Part shown: positions 9,530 through 19,083 of the stretch, one piece after another
How the letters are laid out: each line of letters begins with the position of its first letter
Numbering within the stretch: the stretch's first letter is position 1
Origin: CAZUAQ01 sp964618455
GTDB taxonomy: Bacteria; Planctomycetota; Phycisphaerae; UBA1845; PWPN01
NCBI GenBank assembly: GCA_964618455.1
Contig: CAZUAQ010000031.1
Span: 3,356 to 67,355, forward strand
Direction of reading: 5' to 3'
DNA length: 64,000 nt
The notes under the pieces: generated by a model
Told to the model about the DNA's origin: nothing
The model's database searches: none
The model's input: the letters and a program-made list of their open reading frames with translations, nothing else
Program-made: the position numbers and the translations under genes

Positions 9530-11197
9530 ATGCCACAGTACAAGACGCCAAAACTCGACAAGCCGAAGCGTCTGGGGAAGAAAAGTGTTCAACTCGTCGC
9601 CAGCGGTGATCTCCGCCTGTCCGCCAATCAGAGCTGCTGGGCGGAGCAGAAGAAGATGGAGGCGGCGCTGACTGCTGTGATCGAGGAGTTCGGTTATCGC
9701 GTCGTTCGCGTCCATCCTTACAAACCCAAGGAAAAACATGGGTTCATCGCCTCACAGCGCGAGGGCCTGGAGGTTTTCAAAAACGTCGATCCCGAAGCGC
9801 CGATCATTGTGGCCGAAGCGGTCTGGCAGTATTCGCATCACGTCCTGCCGGGCCTGACCTCGCACCGCGGTCCGATCCTGACCGTCGCCAACTGGTCGGG
9901 CACCTGGCCCGGGCTGGTCGGCATGTTGAATCTCAACGGCTCGCTGACCAAGGCGGGGGTGAAGTACTCCACGCTCTGGAGCGAGGACTTCACTGATCGG
10001 TTCTTCCTGAACAACCTCGAGAAGTGGCTGGATACCGGCGAGATCAAGCATCGCACGCCGCACGTCAAGTCGCTTAAACGCGTCAAGATCCCCGCTGGCG
10101 AACGCAAACTCGGCGAGCAGCTGGCCACGCAGCTTCAGGCGGAGAAGGCCATTATGGGTGTCTTCGACGAAGGCTGCATGGGGATGTTCAACGCCATCAT
10201 CCCGGACCACCTGCTGAACCCGACGGGGGTCTTCAAGGAGCGCCTCAGCCAGTCGGCACTGGCCTATGAGGCGAGCCAGGTCTCTGACGCCGAAGCGAAT
10301 CGCGTGTACACCTGGATGAAGCGCAAGGGGATGACCTTCAATCTGGGCCGCAAGGAGGCGACGGACCTGACCGAGAAGCAGGTGCTGACGCAGTGCAAAA
10401 TGTATGTGGCGGCGCTGCGGATCGCCGACGACTTCGGATGCGATTGCATCGGCATCCAGTACCAGCAGGGCCTGAAGGATACGCTCCCCGCCAGCGACCT
10501 GGTAGAGGGTATGCTGAACAACAAGGATCGTCCGCCGGTCAAGAGCCGTGACGGCAAGCGCGAGCTCTATGCGGGGCAGCCGCTGCCGCACTTCAACGAA
10601 GTGGACGAGTGCGCGGGGCTCGACGCCCTGATGACCTATCGCATCCACACCGCCATGCGCCAGCCGCCGGAAAACACGCTCCATGACGTGCGTTGGGGCG
10701 ACCGGGATGCGTCGGGTACGGTGGACGACTACGTGTGGGTCTTCCTGATCAGCGGCTCGGCGCCGCCGGCGCATTTCATCGGCGGATGGAAGGGAGCCGC
10801 GAGCGATCGGCAGCCACCGATGTACTTCCGGCTGGGGGGCGGCACGCTCAAGGGAATCTCCAAACCGGGCGAGATCGTCTGGTCGCGGATTTACGTCGAG
10901 GACGACGCGTTGAAGATGGATATCGGCCGGGCGGGCGTGGTCAAGCTGCCCAAGGATCAGACGCAGCGCCGCTGGGAAGCCACGACGCCGCAGTGGCCGA
11001 TCATGCACGCCGTGCTGTACGGGGTGTCGCGCGATCAACTCATGGCCAAGCACAAGGCCAACCACATCCACGTGGCCTATGCCCGCAGCGAAGCCGACGC
11101 GGACAAGGCGATGTTCGCCAAGGCGGCGATGGCGCAGGCCCTCGGCATCGAGGTGAACGTCTGCGGCACGAAGAAGAGCGGGAAGAAATGGAACTGA
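9530..11197 (+). CDS. L-fucose isomerase-like protein
   Basis: A 555-residue protein without a signal peptide. The central section (IIVAEAVWQYSHHVLPGL, GPILTVANWSGTWPGLVGMLN) and the C-terminal acidic segments resemble the FucI/AraA-type isomerase group (COG2407) seen in planctomycete genomes, where such proteins are annotated as fucose isomerase. Family members interconvert aldoses and ketoses using Mn2+ bound by acidic and His residues; DEGCMGMFNA and NEVDECAGLDALMTYRIH are candidate metal-site segments, but I cannot assign ligands with certainty. AGGAGG lies ten bases before the ATG. No other fucose genes adjoin it, so the substrate is an inference. A strong hairpin follows the gene. Confidence 0.6.
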   Translation: MPQYKTPKLDKPKRLGKKSVQLVASGDLRLSANQSCWAEQKKMEAALTAVIEEFGYRVVRVHPYKPKEKHGFIASQREGLEVFKNVDPEAPIIVAEAVWQYSHHVLPGLTSHRGPILTVANWSGTWPGLVGMLNLNGSLTKAGVKYSTLWSEDFTDRFFLNNLEKWLDTGEIKHRTPHVKSLKRVKIPAGERKLGEQLATQLQAEKAIMGVFDEGCMGMFNAIIPDHLLNPTGVFKERLSQSALAYEASQVSDAEANRVYTWMKRKGMTFNLGRKEATDLTEKQVLTQCKMYVAALRIADDFGCDCIGIQYQQGLKDTLPASDLVEGMLNNKDRPPVKSRDGKRELYAGQPLPHFNEVDECAGLDALMTYRIHTAMRQPPENTLHDVRWGDRDASGTVDDYVWVFLISGSAPPAHFIGGWKGAASDRQPPMYFRLGGGTLKGISKPGEIVWSRIYVEDDALKMDIGRAGVVKLPKDQTQRRWEATTPQWPIMHAVLYGVSRDQLMAKHKANHIHVAYARSEADADKAMFAKAAMAQALGIEVNVCGTKKSGKKWN

Positions 11198-11278
11198 CCC
11201 GCATCCGCACCCTGAGGTGAGGGTATCATGATATCGGGCTCATCGTAGCCCCGCTGATCATCGAATCAGAAACTCTTT

Positions 11279-11319
11279 ACGAGCCTGCCGGTGCGATCCG
11301 CGTCCACCGGCGGGCTCGT
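11279..11319. terminator. Hairpin between convergent genes, probable bidirectional terminator
   Basis: A 15-base-pair stem, 11279-11293 with 11305-11319, is broken only by one T-G wobble. It closes an 11-base loop and sits exactly between the ends of two convergent genes. The trailing T-run is short (GTTTGCT on the plus strand), so efficiency as an intrinsic terminator is uncertain. Confidence 0.7.
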
Positions 11320-11322
11320 TTG

Positions 11323-14300
11323 CTATCGGGGGAGCGATTCTCTCGATGACTCGCCGATCCACTGAAGCACCGTTTCCCGCATTTTCGGATAATCCTTTTC
11401 GGAAGACAGCAGCCACCAGGCGTGGACTTCATCCGGGCGAATGCGCAGCGTTCGGAGGTCGTTGTTGATCTTCAGGTTTCGCTGCAGAATCGGTTTACCG
11501 TCATGCAGCATACGCGCCTGGATTGGCGAATCGTTGTTTTGACTTGCGAGCGCGACAGCGCCCGACTCATAAGCGAAGGCGAGGATCTGACGCGATTGGC
11601 GGAGGTCCTTGCCATCGGCGGCGATCACCCCTGTCAACCCGGTGAACACGGCGAGGGTCTTATTATCGAGTTTGACCTGTCCATGGGCCTCGAGAGCGCG
11701 CAGCCGCTTCTCGCCGTCGATCCAGATCAGTCCGACGTCAAGGGGGCGAAGCCAGATGTTGAAATCGCCGATTTCTGTAGTCAGGTTGAGGCCACTGGGA
11801 GTGTCCGCATTGGGATTGGCCAGGACGTAGACATTGCCGCCGTCAGTGGTCGGGCGTTTGAAGGCGTGGATGACCGACTTGGCGGGGGTGGCAGAGATCA
11901 CCGGCACCTTGCTCTCACGCAAGACCTGGCGGTAGACACCGACATCCTCCGGAAGTGCTCGATATTCGACCGGAATCGAACTGAAGGTGACGTGTCCCTT
12001 CCCGACCTCGTTCGTGACCAAGCGCGGCTCTCCTTCGGGGGGCGCATTGACCATCGGCTCAGCGGGTCCCGGATCCTCGAAGTTCCATCTCTTCCAGCGA
12101 TCCGCGCGCGTGCGTTGGCGCGTCTCATCCCAGGCGATGTCCCCGGAAAAATACAGGTGGCCGCCGGTACGAACGAAGCTGTCGAGGGCCTCGAAGGCCG
12201 CGTCCTGAAGGCAGTAGGGCACCGGGAGAAAGAGCACGCGGGCGGAATCCGGCAGCCGGTCGAGGTGAAACTCGTTGATGACGTTGAACTCCACGCGACA
12301 TGCCAGCAGCAGGGCGATGCTGCGGCGGATGGCGTCGTGCGTCGGGTTGAAGTCACCGCCCAGACGATGCGTATCCGGCAGGACAAGATACACTTCGGGC
12401 GCTTCGTACATCGGCTCGATACGCTCGAGCAGGACGCTCATGTTGCGATACGCCTCTAGCAGCGGTTTGGGCAGATCGTCGTGTGGGCGGATGAGCCCCC
12501 AGGGAAAAACGCAGTCCTCGAAATCCTTGAGCACCCAACTCAGCGCCATCGAACTTCCCAAACCGAAGGCGTAATGCGTGGTCTGGAGATAACGCTGGAG
12601 CGACTCCTCCTCGGCGGAGCCATCCTGGCCGGTGATGCGGGCGCGGTGCGCTTCCTGTGCGCCGAACTCGCCGAGCGAGAATGACTTACCCTCGAACCGC
12701 CGGTCACTCATCTTCAACTGCAACGGCATGCGCTGAATGGGACCGTAGTAGTGCATGTTGTTGAACGTCTGGTGCTCGACGCAGAGCACGTGATCGCCGG
12801 GCGACATGTTCGCCAGGTAGCCGACGGTGAATGGCACGTCGGGATCTCCCGCGCGGATGCCCCGGGCGTTCCATTCGATCCAGCGATTGGTGAGCCAGTT
12901 ACCTGCCAGGTGTGTGTCGTACTTGCGCAGGTCGGTCCACTCGTCGCTGCCCCAGCGATAGGGGATCTCGCCCAGCGTCTTCTCCGGGGGGGAGACCGTC
13001 CACGCCTTTTCAATCGCCTCGTGCGAGCCGTACCGCTGGCGAAGAAACTCGTTATAAAGCCGAGTGGATTCGGGCCGATCGTTCGGACGGATCCAGGGTT
13101 CGTTTTGAATATCGAAGATGATGCCGGGCACATCGCGGTACCGGCCCACCCAGAACTCTGCCCATTGCCGTTGCGCGTCAAGTTCCGCTTCCGACAGATC
13201 GACGAGCATCCAGTCGTGAAGCGTGAGGAAGATATGGATGCCCTGTTTCTGGGCGAGTTGGACCATGGCGTCGGTCTGGCGGATCAGGCGCTCGGGGGGA
13301 GTGTCAGCCAGCTTGAGGATGTTCGTGTGCATCCGCCCCTCGTACCCTTTGTCGGCGAAGGGGGAGAAGTGCAGGATGCGCAGCATGCGCATGCCGTGCC
13401 GGCGCATGCGCAGAAAATCCTCTTTCCACACCAGCGGATTTTCGCTGACCGAGTACCACATCATGCCCGTCTGGTTCGTGCCGCCGATGAACGTGGGGCG
13501 GCCGTCGATGCGGAAGTAGTTGTCCTCGTACGTGATCTCCGCTCCGCCGGTCAGCGTGGGCTCGTGCCGTACGACGTAGCCGGTGTCCATGGCGTCGAGG
13601 GTCTGCTTGCCGCTCACGAGTTCGACGCGTACTGGGTGGACGTCGCCGTGACCCTCCTCGGCGGTGCCGAGCGTGGCGGAGATCTCGCGCGTCTCGCCCG
13701 GTTTCAATTGGACGGGTTCGTCGTGAGCGGGCTGCCCGTCGCGTTTGAAGCGAAGGGTGAGTGTCGCGGCCTGGGATCCGCCGTTGGTCACGTTCACCTT
13801 TGCGACCACGGGTTCACCGGGCTCGTAGAGGAACCAGTCCGTCCGACATTCGTGAAGAAAAAGAGGGTGGATCAGGGCATCCACGAACTGGATCAACGCC
13901 TGGCGTCCGGTCTGTCGATCGAGGAACAGGTTGTCATCCTCGGCACCGACGATGCCCCAACTGCTTCCGGCGAACGGCCCGGCGTAGTGATGGATCATCG
14001 CCGCCACCGATCCGCGAGGGCGCCCGAGACGATCGAACCCGTGCAGCAGGGGAATGTGCCGTGCGTAGACGTCGGGAAAGACGGGCTGATTGTTACCGGT
14101 CATGGCAGTGGCGGCCCAGCCGTGAATCCGGCGGGGGGAATTGACGTGGTGCAGAGCGGCCACGGATGACGGGGCGACTCCACGAATCGAGGTGACGCCC
14201 TCGAGCGGGTAGCTCGGATCGAACACGCCGATCTGATCCTCGCTGGTCCACATGATATCGCTTGACTGGCCGAAGCGCGTGTTGATGCGAAAGAGCCGTT

Positions 14301-14814
14301 CGCGCGGATGCTCCTCCTTGGCGGCGGGCTTACCTTGAGCGACGCGCCAACCGTCCATGGAGTACACCATCGGACGATCGAAGGCGTAGCCGCTCAGGCT
14401 CAGGAATGCGCCGCCGGACTGGAGGTACTTCACGAGAACGTCTTTGCCGTCGGCGGGGTAGTGGCGACCATCGGGGAGCAGCAGAAGGTCCACGCGCACC
14501 GGATCAAGCGTCTCGCTCTGGAGGAGATCCCCCAGCGTGACGCGCGTCACGCCGTAGCCCGCCTCGGTCAGCCAGTTCTCCAGTATGGGAATCGATTTCG
14601 ATCCAGTCGTCTCAGGCAGGCCGAGATCGTCAATGATGAGGATTGCTCCTCGGTCGCTGCGTTGGAGTTGCAGGTCTTCGGTAACGGGAGCGGGCTGCGT
14701 GGCCGTCGTTGCCGTGGCGGTAGGCGGATCCGACTCATCGGCAAATACTGAAACAATGAGTATTGCGACCGTGAGCCATGAAGGCAGGACAGTGGTCATT
14801 CGAGAACGGTACAT
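11323..14814 (-). CDS. Secreted clan GH-A glycoside hydrolase (beta-galactosidase/cellulase-like)
   Basis: A roughly 1163-residue exported enzyme. A hydrophobic N-terminal segment (TVAILIVSVFA) is a likely signal peptide, followed by a Thr/Ala-rich linker. An N-terminal alpha/beta domain resembling a ThuA or GATase-like fold (LIIDDLG, LLLLPDGRHY) precedes a beta-sandwich. The catalytic (beta/alpha)8 barrel starts near residue 430; the acid/base Glu is in FDIQNEPW (about residue 572) and a likely nucleophile Glu is in SLGEFGAQE (about 730). A later domain (VLFLPVPYCLQDAAFEALDSF) resembles the trimerisation domain of GH42-type beta-galactosidases. Start: ATG at 14814 or GTG at 14817, both after GGAGG. 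The exact GH family and substrate cannot be fixed by eye. The gene is monocistronic and convergent with the fucose-isomerase-like gene. Confidence 0.72.
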   Translation of the reverse strand: MYRSRMTTVLPSWLTVAILIVSVFADESDPPTATATTATQPAPVTEDLQLQRSDRGAILIIDDLGLPETTGSKSIPILENWLTEAGYGVTRVTLGDLLQSETLDPVRVDLLLLPDGRHYPADGKDVLVKYLQSGGAFLSLSGYAFDRPMVYSMDGWRVAQGKPAAKEEHPRERLFRINTRFGQSSDIMWTSEDQIGVFDPSYPLEGVTSIRGVAPSSVAALHHVNSPRRIHGWAATAMTGNNQPVFPDVYARHIPLLHGFDRLGRPRGSVAAMIHHYAGPFAGSSWGIVGAEDDNLFLDRQTGRQALIQFVDALIHPLFLHECRTDWFLYEPGEPVVAKVNVTNGGSQAATLTLRFKRDGQPAHDEPVQLKPGETREISATLGTAEEGHGDVHPVRVELVSGKQTLDAMDTGYVVRHEPTLTGGAEITYEDNYFRIDGRPTFIGGTNQTGMMWYSVSENPLVWKEDFLRMRRHGMRMLRILHFSPFADKGYEGRMHTNILKLADTPPERLIRQTDAMVQLAQKQGIHIFLTLHDWMLVDLSEAELDAQRQWAEFWVGRYRDVPGIIFDIQNEPWIRPNDRPESTRLYNEFLRQRYGSHEAIEKAWTVSPPEKTLGEIPYRWGSDEWTDLRKYDTHLAGNWLTNRWIEWNARGIRAGDPDVPFTVGYLANMSPGDHVLCVEHQTFNNMHYYGPIQRMPLQLKMSDRRFEGKSFSLGEFGAQEAHRARITGQDGSAEEESLQRYLQTTHYAFGLGSSMALSWVLKDFEDCVFPWGLIRPHDDLPKPLLEAYRNMSVLLERIEPMYEAPEVYLVLPDTHRLGGDFNPTHDAIRRSIALLLACRVEFNVINEFHLDRLPDSARVLFLPVPYCLQDAAFEALDSFVRTGGHLYFSGDIAWDETRQRTRADRWKRWNFEDPGPAEPMVNAPPEGEPRLVTNEVGKGHVTFSSIPVEYRALPEDVGVYRQVLRESKVPVISATPAKSVIHAFKRPTTDGGNVYVLANPNADTPSGLNLTTEIGDFNIWLRPLDVGLIWIDGEKRLRALEAHGQVKLDNKTLAVFTGLTGVIAADGKDLRQSRQILAFAYESGAVALASQNNDSPIQARMLHDGKPILQRNLKINNDLRTLRIRPDEVHAWWLLSSEKDYPKMRETVLQWIGESSRESLPR

Positions 14815-14859
14815 CACGTAGATTCTTCCTCCAGGAGGTGGCGTCATTACCGTACAGAA

Positions 14860-15687
14860 TCAATCCTCAGGGGGAACGATGACTGTCGGCTCCTCGATCA
14901 ACGTGGCTCGATCGATCGCCCGCTTGGCGATGGTGCCGATGATGCCGATGACGATGATGATCAGTGCGATGCCGATGACTGTCATCCATCGCTGCGCGGA
15001 AGTCTTTTCGCCCCAGTTGACAACGGTGGTGCCGATGTAGACGGCTGCCAACGTTCGTGGCGTCATCCCGATGACCGTGCCTGTCACGTAAATCCAAAGT
15101 GGGACCTTGGTAGCGGCCATGACCAGATTGGTGACGGCAAAAGGCGAGTTCGGTGGAATGCGAAGAAGCGTCACGATCCCCAGGGACCTGAGGTTGCCGC
15201 TCTTGAGCAGTGCGTTGTAAACGGCACGCCATTTGGGTTGCTCTTCAATGATGGTGATGGCGCGGTCACCCGAGGCACGCTTTGCCACGAAGTAAGCGAG
15301 AAGGGAGGCAAATGCAAATCCGATGATCGCGGCGGCGCCGCCATTGGCCAGACCGAACGCATGTCCCGCAAGTACCGCTTGCGCGTAAGTCGGTAACAGT
15401 GCGAATCCTGCAAGAATTGCAAAGCCAATGATGTAGACAATCTCGCCCTGCGGCGACCCCATGCCCAGCAGCCATGCCTCGATCGCGGGAATCTGCCAGA
15501 GCAATACGAATCCGCCGATAGCGGGCATCGTGGCGGCGACCAATGCCAGCCAGCCCGCCGGGCCGAGTCGCTGGAAGGTTTCCTCGAACTTCCTGACCAG
15601 AGCCTGGAATTCCTGCTTCCGGGCCTCCTTGTCCGACAGATCCTGGCTGGCGTCGGGAGACTCTTTTTCCTGTGGTGGTTCACTCAT
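14860..15687 (-). CDS. TVP38/TMEM64 (VTT/DedA-like) membrane protein
   Basis: A 275-residue inner-membrane protein. A charged N-terminus of about 35 residues (many Glu, Lys, Asp) precedes several hydrophobic segments. The family signatures are visible: a re-entrant-loop region with GGAAAIIGFAFASLLAYFVA, and LRIPPNSPFAVTNLVMAATKVPLWIYVTGTVIGMTPRTLAAVYIGT. VTT-domain proteins are linked to lipid scrambling or phospholipid transport, but this member's role is not determined. The ATG at 15687 is preferred over 15792 because the upstream extension is Cys- and Arg-rich and overlaps the divergent neighbour's control region. It lies 45 bases upstream of the clan GH-A hydrolase gene on the same strand and may share a transcript. 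Confidence 0.82.
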   Translation of the reverse strand: MSEPPQEKESPDASQDLSDKEARKQEFQALVRKFEETFQRLGPAGWLALVAATMPAIGGFVLLWQIPAIEAWLLGMGSPQGEIVYIIGFAILAGFALLPTYAQAVLAGHAFGLANGGAAAIIGFAFASLLAYFVAKRASGDRAITIIEEQPKWRAVYNALLKSGNLRSLGIVTLLRIPPNSPFAVTNLVMAATKVPLWIYVTGTVIGMTPRTLAAVYIGTTVVNWGEKTSAQRWMTVIGIALIIIVIGIIGTIAKRAIDRATLIEEPTVIVPPED

Positions 15688-15808
15688 GATGTGCGAAGGG
15701 TAGATGCACCGCTGACGGGCGTCAAACCGGGAGCACATCCGTCGATTCGCGTCTTCCGTGTGCCGGTCGAGAGGTGGACAGCAGTTCGGCACTTTTTACA
15801 ATTGTCCC

Positions 15809-16855
15809 ATGCTCTCCGGCGAAGTTCCTCCGTTCCGCCCGCACCCGTTCCTGTGGAACGGTCATCTTCAGACGCTGGCGCTGCTTTTCCACAGACCCGA
15901 CCCGATCCCTTTTCCTGACACGGAGCTCCGCTTCGTGACGCTCGATGACGGCGACGCCATCGCGCTTCACGACGATTGTCCTCCCGGATGGGCCACCGGG
16001 TGCCCTACCGTGTTGATGCTGCACGGGCTTGGCGGGTCGCATCGTTCACTGTATCTCCAGCGTATCGCCCGCAAGCTGTTTGATCGGGGCGTGCGCACGT
16101 TTCGAATGGATATGCGGATCTGCGGCGCGGCGGCGGGGAGCGCGAGGAAGAGCTATCACGCCGGATTGACGAACGATCTTCGCGCCGCCATTCGCGAAAT
16201 ACGCGAACGTATCTCGGACTCACCGCTGGCAGGGATCGGTTTCTCGCTCGGTGGGAATCTCCTGCTGAGAATGCTGGGGGAGAACGGGGGGAAACCCGAC
16301 GCTGATGTGGATGCGGCGATCGCAGTGTGTCCGCCCCTGGATCTCGGCGGGTCGGTGCGCCATCTTCGACGGGGCATCCGGAAGTACTACGACCGCCGCT
16401 TCGTCACCATGCTGATGCGCCAGCTTGAGCGGAACGCGGAGAAACAGGGCGGATCGTTCTCTCTCCCGGAAGTGCCCACATCGCTCTATGACTTCGACCG
16501 GATTCACACCGCCGCCGTGTGGGGCTTTGCCTCGGCGGATGATTATTACGCGCAGTGCAGTTGTGGACCGGTGCTGGAAGAGATCACTGTGCCCACGGTG
16601 ATCCTGGCGTCGCGGGATGACCCAATGATCCCGGCGGTTCAATACGAGCAGGCTGAGTATTCTTCATTGGTTCGACTGCACCTGGCGCGACGCGGGGGGC
16701 ACATGGGTTTCATTGGGCGGCGCGGGCAGGATCCCGATCGATACTGGATGGATGGGCGCGTGGTCGATTGGGTTTTTCGCATGAAGTCATGGGATGCGGA
16801 GGGTCTGCCGTCTGGCGATACGCAAGCGGCAGCGATAGACTCATCCCACGAGTGA
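15809..16855 (+). CDS. Alpha/beta hydrolase, YheT family
   Basis: A 348-residue soluble hydrolase. The PFRPHPFLWNGHLQT N-terminus is diagnostic of the YheT/ABHD1-like family. The catalytic triad is readable: nucleophile Ser in GFSLGGN, Asp in SRDDPMIP and His in RGGHMGF. The oxyanion segment LMLHGLGGSHRSLYL precedes it. Esterase or lipase activity is expected, but the substrate is unknown. The ATG at 15809 aligns with family N-termini. It is divergent from the VTT gene and 28 bases upstream of leucyl aminopeptidase, so the two probably form an operon. Confidence 0.85.
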   Translation: MLSGEVPPFRPHPFLWNGHLQTLALLFHRPDPIPFPDTELRFVTLDDGDAIALHDDCPPGWATGCPTVLMLHGLGGSHRSLYLQRIARKLFDRGVRTFRMDMRICGAAAGSARKSYHAGLTNDLRAAIREIRERISDSPLAGIGFSLGGNLLLRMLGENGGKPDADVDAAIAVCPPLDLGGSVRHLRRGIRKYYDRRFVTMLMRQLERNAEKQGGSFSLPEVPTSLYDFDRIHTAAVWGFASADDYYAQCSCGPVLEEITVPTVILASRDDPMIPAVQYEQAEYSSLVRLHLARRGGHMGFIGRRGQDPDRYWMDGRVVDWVFRMKSWDAEGLPSGDTQAAAIDSSHE

Positions 16856-16883
16856 GTTCAGAACGACGGAAGGAGTTGTCACT

Positions 16884-18368
16884 GTGTACAAGCGAATTGC
16901 CGTATCGACCAGCAGTCGACTCAAGACGGAAGCAGACGTGTTCTTCTGCACCGTACAAGAGGATAAGATCGAGCTATTGAGCGTTGTGAAAGATGTTGAT
17001 GCGTCAACGCGCAAAGAAGTGAAGGCGATGCTTGACTGGCCGGAATGTGCGGGAAGATCCGGTGAAGTAATCGTCGGGCGCGACGGTGGCCGGCGCATCC
17101 TGTTGATCGGGCTGGGGCCCAGAGACATGGTTGACGTCCGAACTGTTCGCGCGGCGGCGGATGGTCTGATCAAGCAACTCTACTCCTTGAAGATCGAGAA
17201 GGCGGAGCTTCATCCGGTCTCTCGGCTGCCCGGGAAGGAAGTGGACCTTTTTCGTTCACTGGGCGAGGGGCTCGGTCTGGCGAATTTCACGTTCGATAGC
17301 TTCAAGGCCCTGACACTGGCGGAGAGTACGCCGGCACGATTGACGGTCAAGGTGGAGGATGCCAGGACACGGAAGTCCCTGGAGACCGGACTGGTCATGG
17401 CCGAGGCTGCGAATTTCGCGCGAGAATGGTCCGCGACGCCGCCGAACATCGCGACGACGCGCAAGATCGCCGAGACGGCGCGGAAGCTCGCGCGGGAGCA
17501 TAAGAACCTATCGTGTCGCGTGATGGAGGGCAAAGCGCTCGAGACGCACAAGATGGTCGGTCTGATGAATGTGGGCAAGGCGTCGGAGAATCCACCCTGC
17601 ATGATCGAATTGACCCACTCGCCCGGCAAGCGTCCGAAAGGATGCGTGCTGTTGATCGGCAAGACGATCGTGTATGACACGGGCGGTCTGTCGATCAAGC
17701 CGAGCAGCGGCATGCAGGGGATGAAGTACGACAAGTGCGGCGGCATGGCGGTGCTGGGAGCGATGCGTGCCGTGGCGGAGATCAAGCCGAAGTGCAAAGT
17801 TGTGGCGTTACTTCCGACCGCCGAGAACTGTATTTCCGACGAAGCGTATCGCCCGGACGATATCCTCGAGTACCCTAATGGCGTTACGGTGGAGGTGACC
17901 AATACGGATGCCGAGGGTCGGCTGGTCCTGGCGGACGCGCTGCACTACGGGTGCTCGAAGATCAAGCCGGATGCCATCATCGACATCGCCACGCTGACCG
18001 GGGGTGTGGTGGTGGCGCTGGGCAGGACCTGCGCGGGATTGTGGTGCGAAGATGAAAAACTGCGCAAACGTCTGGACGAGGCAGCGGAGGTCTCCGGTGA
18101 ACAATTGTGGCGATTGCCACTTCACGAACCTTATCGGGAGATGATGAAGAGTCAGCACGCCGATATCTGGAACAGCGCGCCCGTGCGGGAAGCGCATCCG
18201 ATCCAGGGGGCGGCGTTCCTGAGTTACTTTGTCGATGAAGATGTTCCCTGGGCGCACATTGATGTGGCGGGGGTCAGTAAAGTGGAGAAGGACCAGCCAC
18301 CCTATTGCGCCGGACCGACGGGATTCGGTGTTCTGCTGTTCGGAGCCCTGCTGGAACGCTGGTCGTGA
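16884..18368 (+). CDS. pepA: Leucyl aminopeptidase (M17 family)
   Basis: A 494-residue M17 cytosol aminopeptidase that removes N-terminal residues from peptides using two metal ions. The C-terminal catalytic domain shows the metal and active-site segments GKTIVYDTGGLSIKPSSGMQGMKYDKCGG and the family signature NTDAEGRLVLADAL (about residues 335-350). An N-terminal macro-like domain occupies the first 160 or so residues. The start is GTG at 16884, with GGAAGGAG eight bases upstream. Length is normal for the family (about 480-505). It directly follows the YheT-like hydrolase and ends 12 bases before a convergent gene. Confidence 0.95.
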   Translation: MYKRIAVSTSSRLKTEADVFFCTVQEDKIELLSVVKDVDASTRKEVKAMLDWPECAGRSGEVIVGRDGGRRILLIGLGPRDMVDVRTVRAAADGLIKQLYSLKIEKAELHPVSRLPGKEVDLFRSLGEGLGLANFTFDSFKALTLAESTPARLTVKVEDARTRKSLETGLVMAEAANFAREWSATPPNIATTRKIAETARKLAREHKNLSCRVMEGKALETHKMVGLMNVGKASENPPCMIELTHSPGKRPKGCVLLIGKTIVYDTGGLSIKPSSGMQGMKYDKCGGMAVLGAMRAVAEIKPKCKVVALLPTAENCISDEAYRPDDILEYPNGVTVEVTNTDAEGRLVLADALHYGCSKIKPDAIIDIATLTGGVVVALGRTCAGLWCEDEKLRKRLDEAAEVSGEQLWRLPLHEPYREMMKSQHADIWNSAPVREAHPIQGAAFLSYFVDEDVPWAHIDVAGVSKVEKDQPPYCAGPTGFGVLLFGALLERWS

Positions 18369-18380
18369 TGTGCAGCAGGT

Positions 18381-18788
18381 TCAACCCCCAGGCAGTTGAT
18401 CGAGTGTATTGGCGGTGTACGCAAACATGCCGAAGACCATTCCCAACGCGCCCAGAATGACCAGCCAGCCGAGAAGTCCGATGCCTCCGACCACGATGCC
18501 GATCCAGGCCCAGCCGGACCCGCCGGCGGGCATGCGAGTGAGACCCTCAGTTCGAGCTCGGCCGATACGGCGGAGCGATAAAATCCCCAAGATAATTCCA
18601 GCAATCTGAGAGATGACGGGAATGATCCCCAGGACACTGCATGCCGCCGAGGCCAGGGCGCAGCGATCGGTTGATCGATCGAGGGCGAATGGCGTGGCAG
18701 TGCCGTTATGGGACGCCGATTCGATCTCGAGCGTAGGGCGGCGCACGATGGCGTCGGTCGGTGAGTTTGAATGGGCGGTTGTCAGCAT
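18381..18788 (-). CDS. DUF4190-type small membrane protein
   Basis: A 135-residue protein with a polar N-terminus of about 40 residues and two hydrophobic segments (ALASAACSVLGIIPVISQIAGIILGILSL and WIGIVVGGIGLLGWLVILGALGMVFGMF). The first segment with its RRIGRAR turn is typical of DUF4190 proteins, which often sit in the membrane with no known activity. It is convergent with pepA and separated from it by only 12 bases. The ATG at 18788 faces a divergent 295-base spacer. Confidence 0.65.
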   Translation of the reverse strand: MLTTAHSNSPTDAIVRRPTLEIESASHNGTATPFALDRSTDRCALASAACSVLGIIPVISQIAGIILGILSLRRIGRARTEGLTRMPAGGSGWAWIGIVVGGIGLLGWLVILGALGMVFGMFAYTANTLDQLPGG

Positions 18789-19083
18789 TTCTCCATTCTA
18801 CAATATGTTGCAGATTGGCAATCCAGAGTTGACGTGTCCTCTTTGGTGGTACCGTGAACCAGGCTGATGATCGAGCGTATTATGATTGGTCCTCCTGTTA
18901 TTATCGCACTTGGCACGTTCTTCTTTTCTTTGAGTCATCCTAATCGTACGTTTGAGCAACGCGGCTGTCGCATCAAACCTGATTCGCTGAAAGGCTTGTT
19001 CAGACGCCCGCCCTCTTCATCGATAGTAAACAGTAGAGCGAAAGTGACTCAGAGATGAGATTCCTGTTGATACTCAGAGGTGA

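Noticed and set aside
18867..19058. 63-codon plus-strand open frame before the beta-helix gene
   Set aside because: Short hydrophobic leader but no conserved features and no ribosome site; more likely part of the promoter region.
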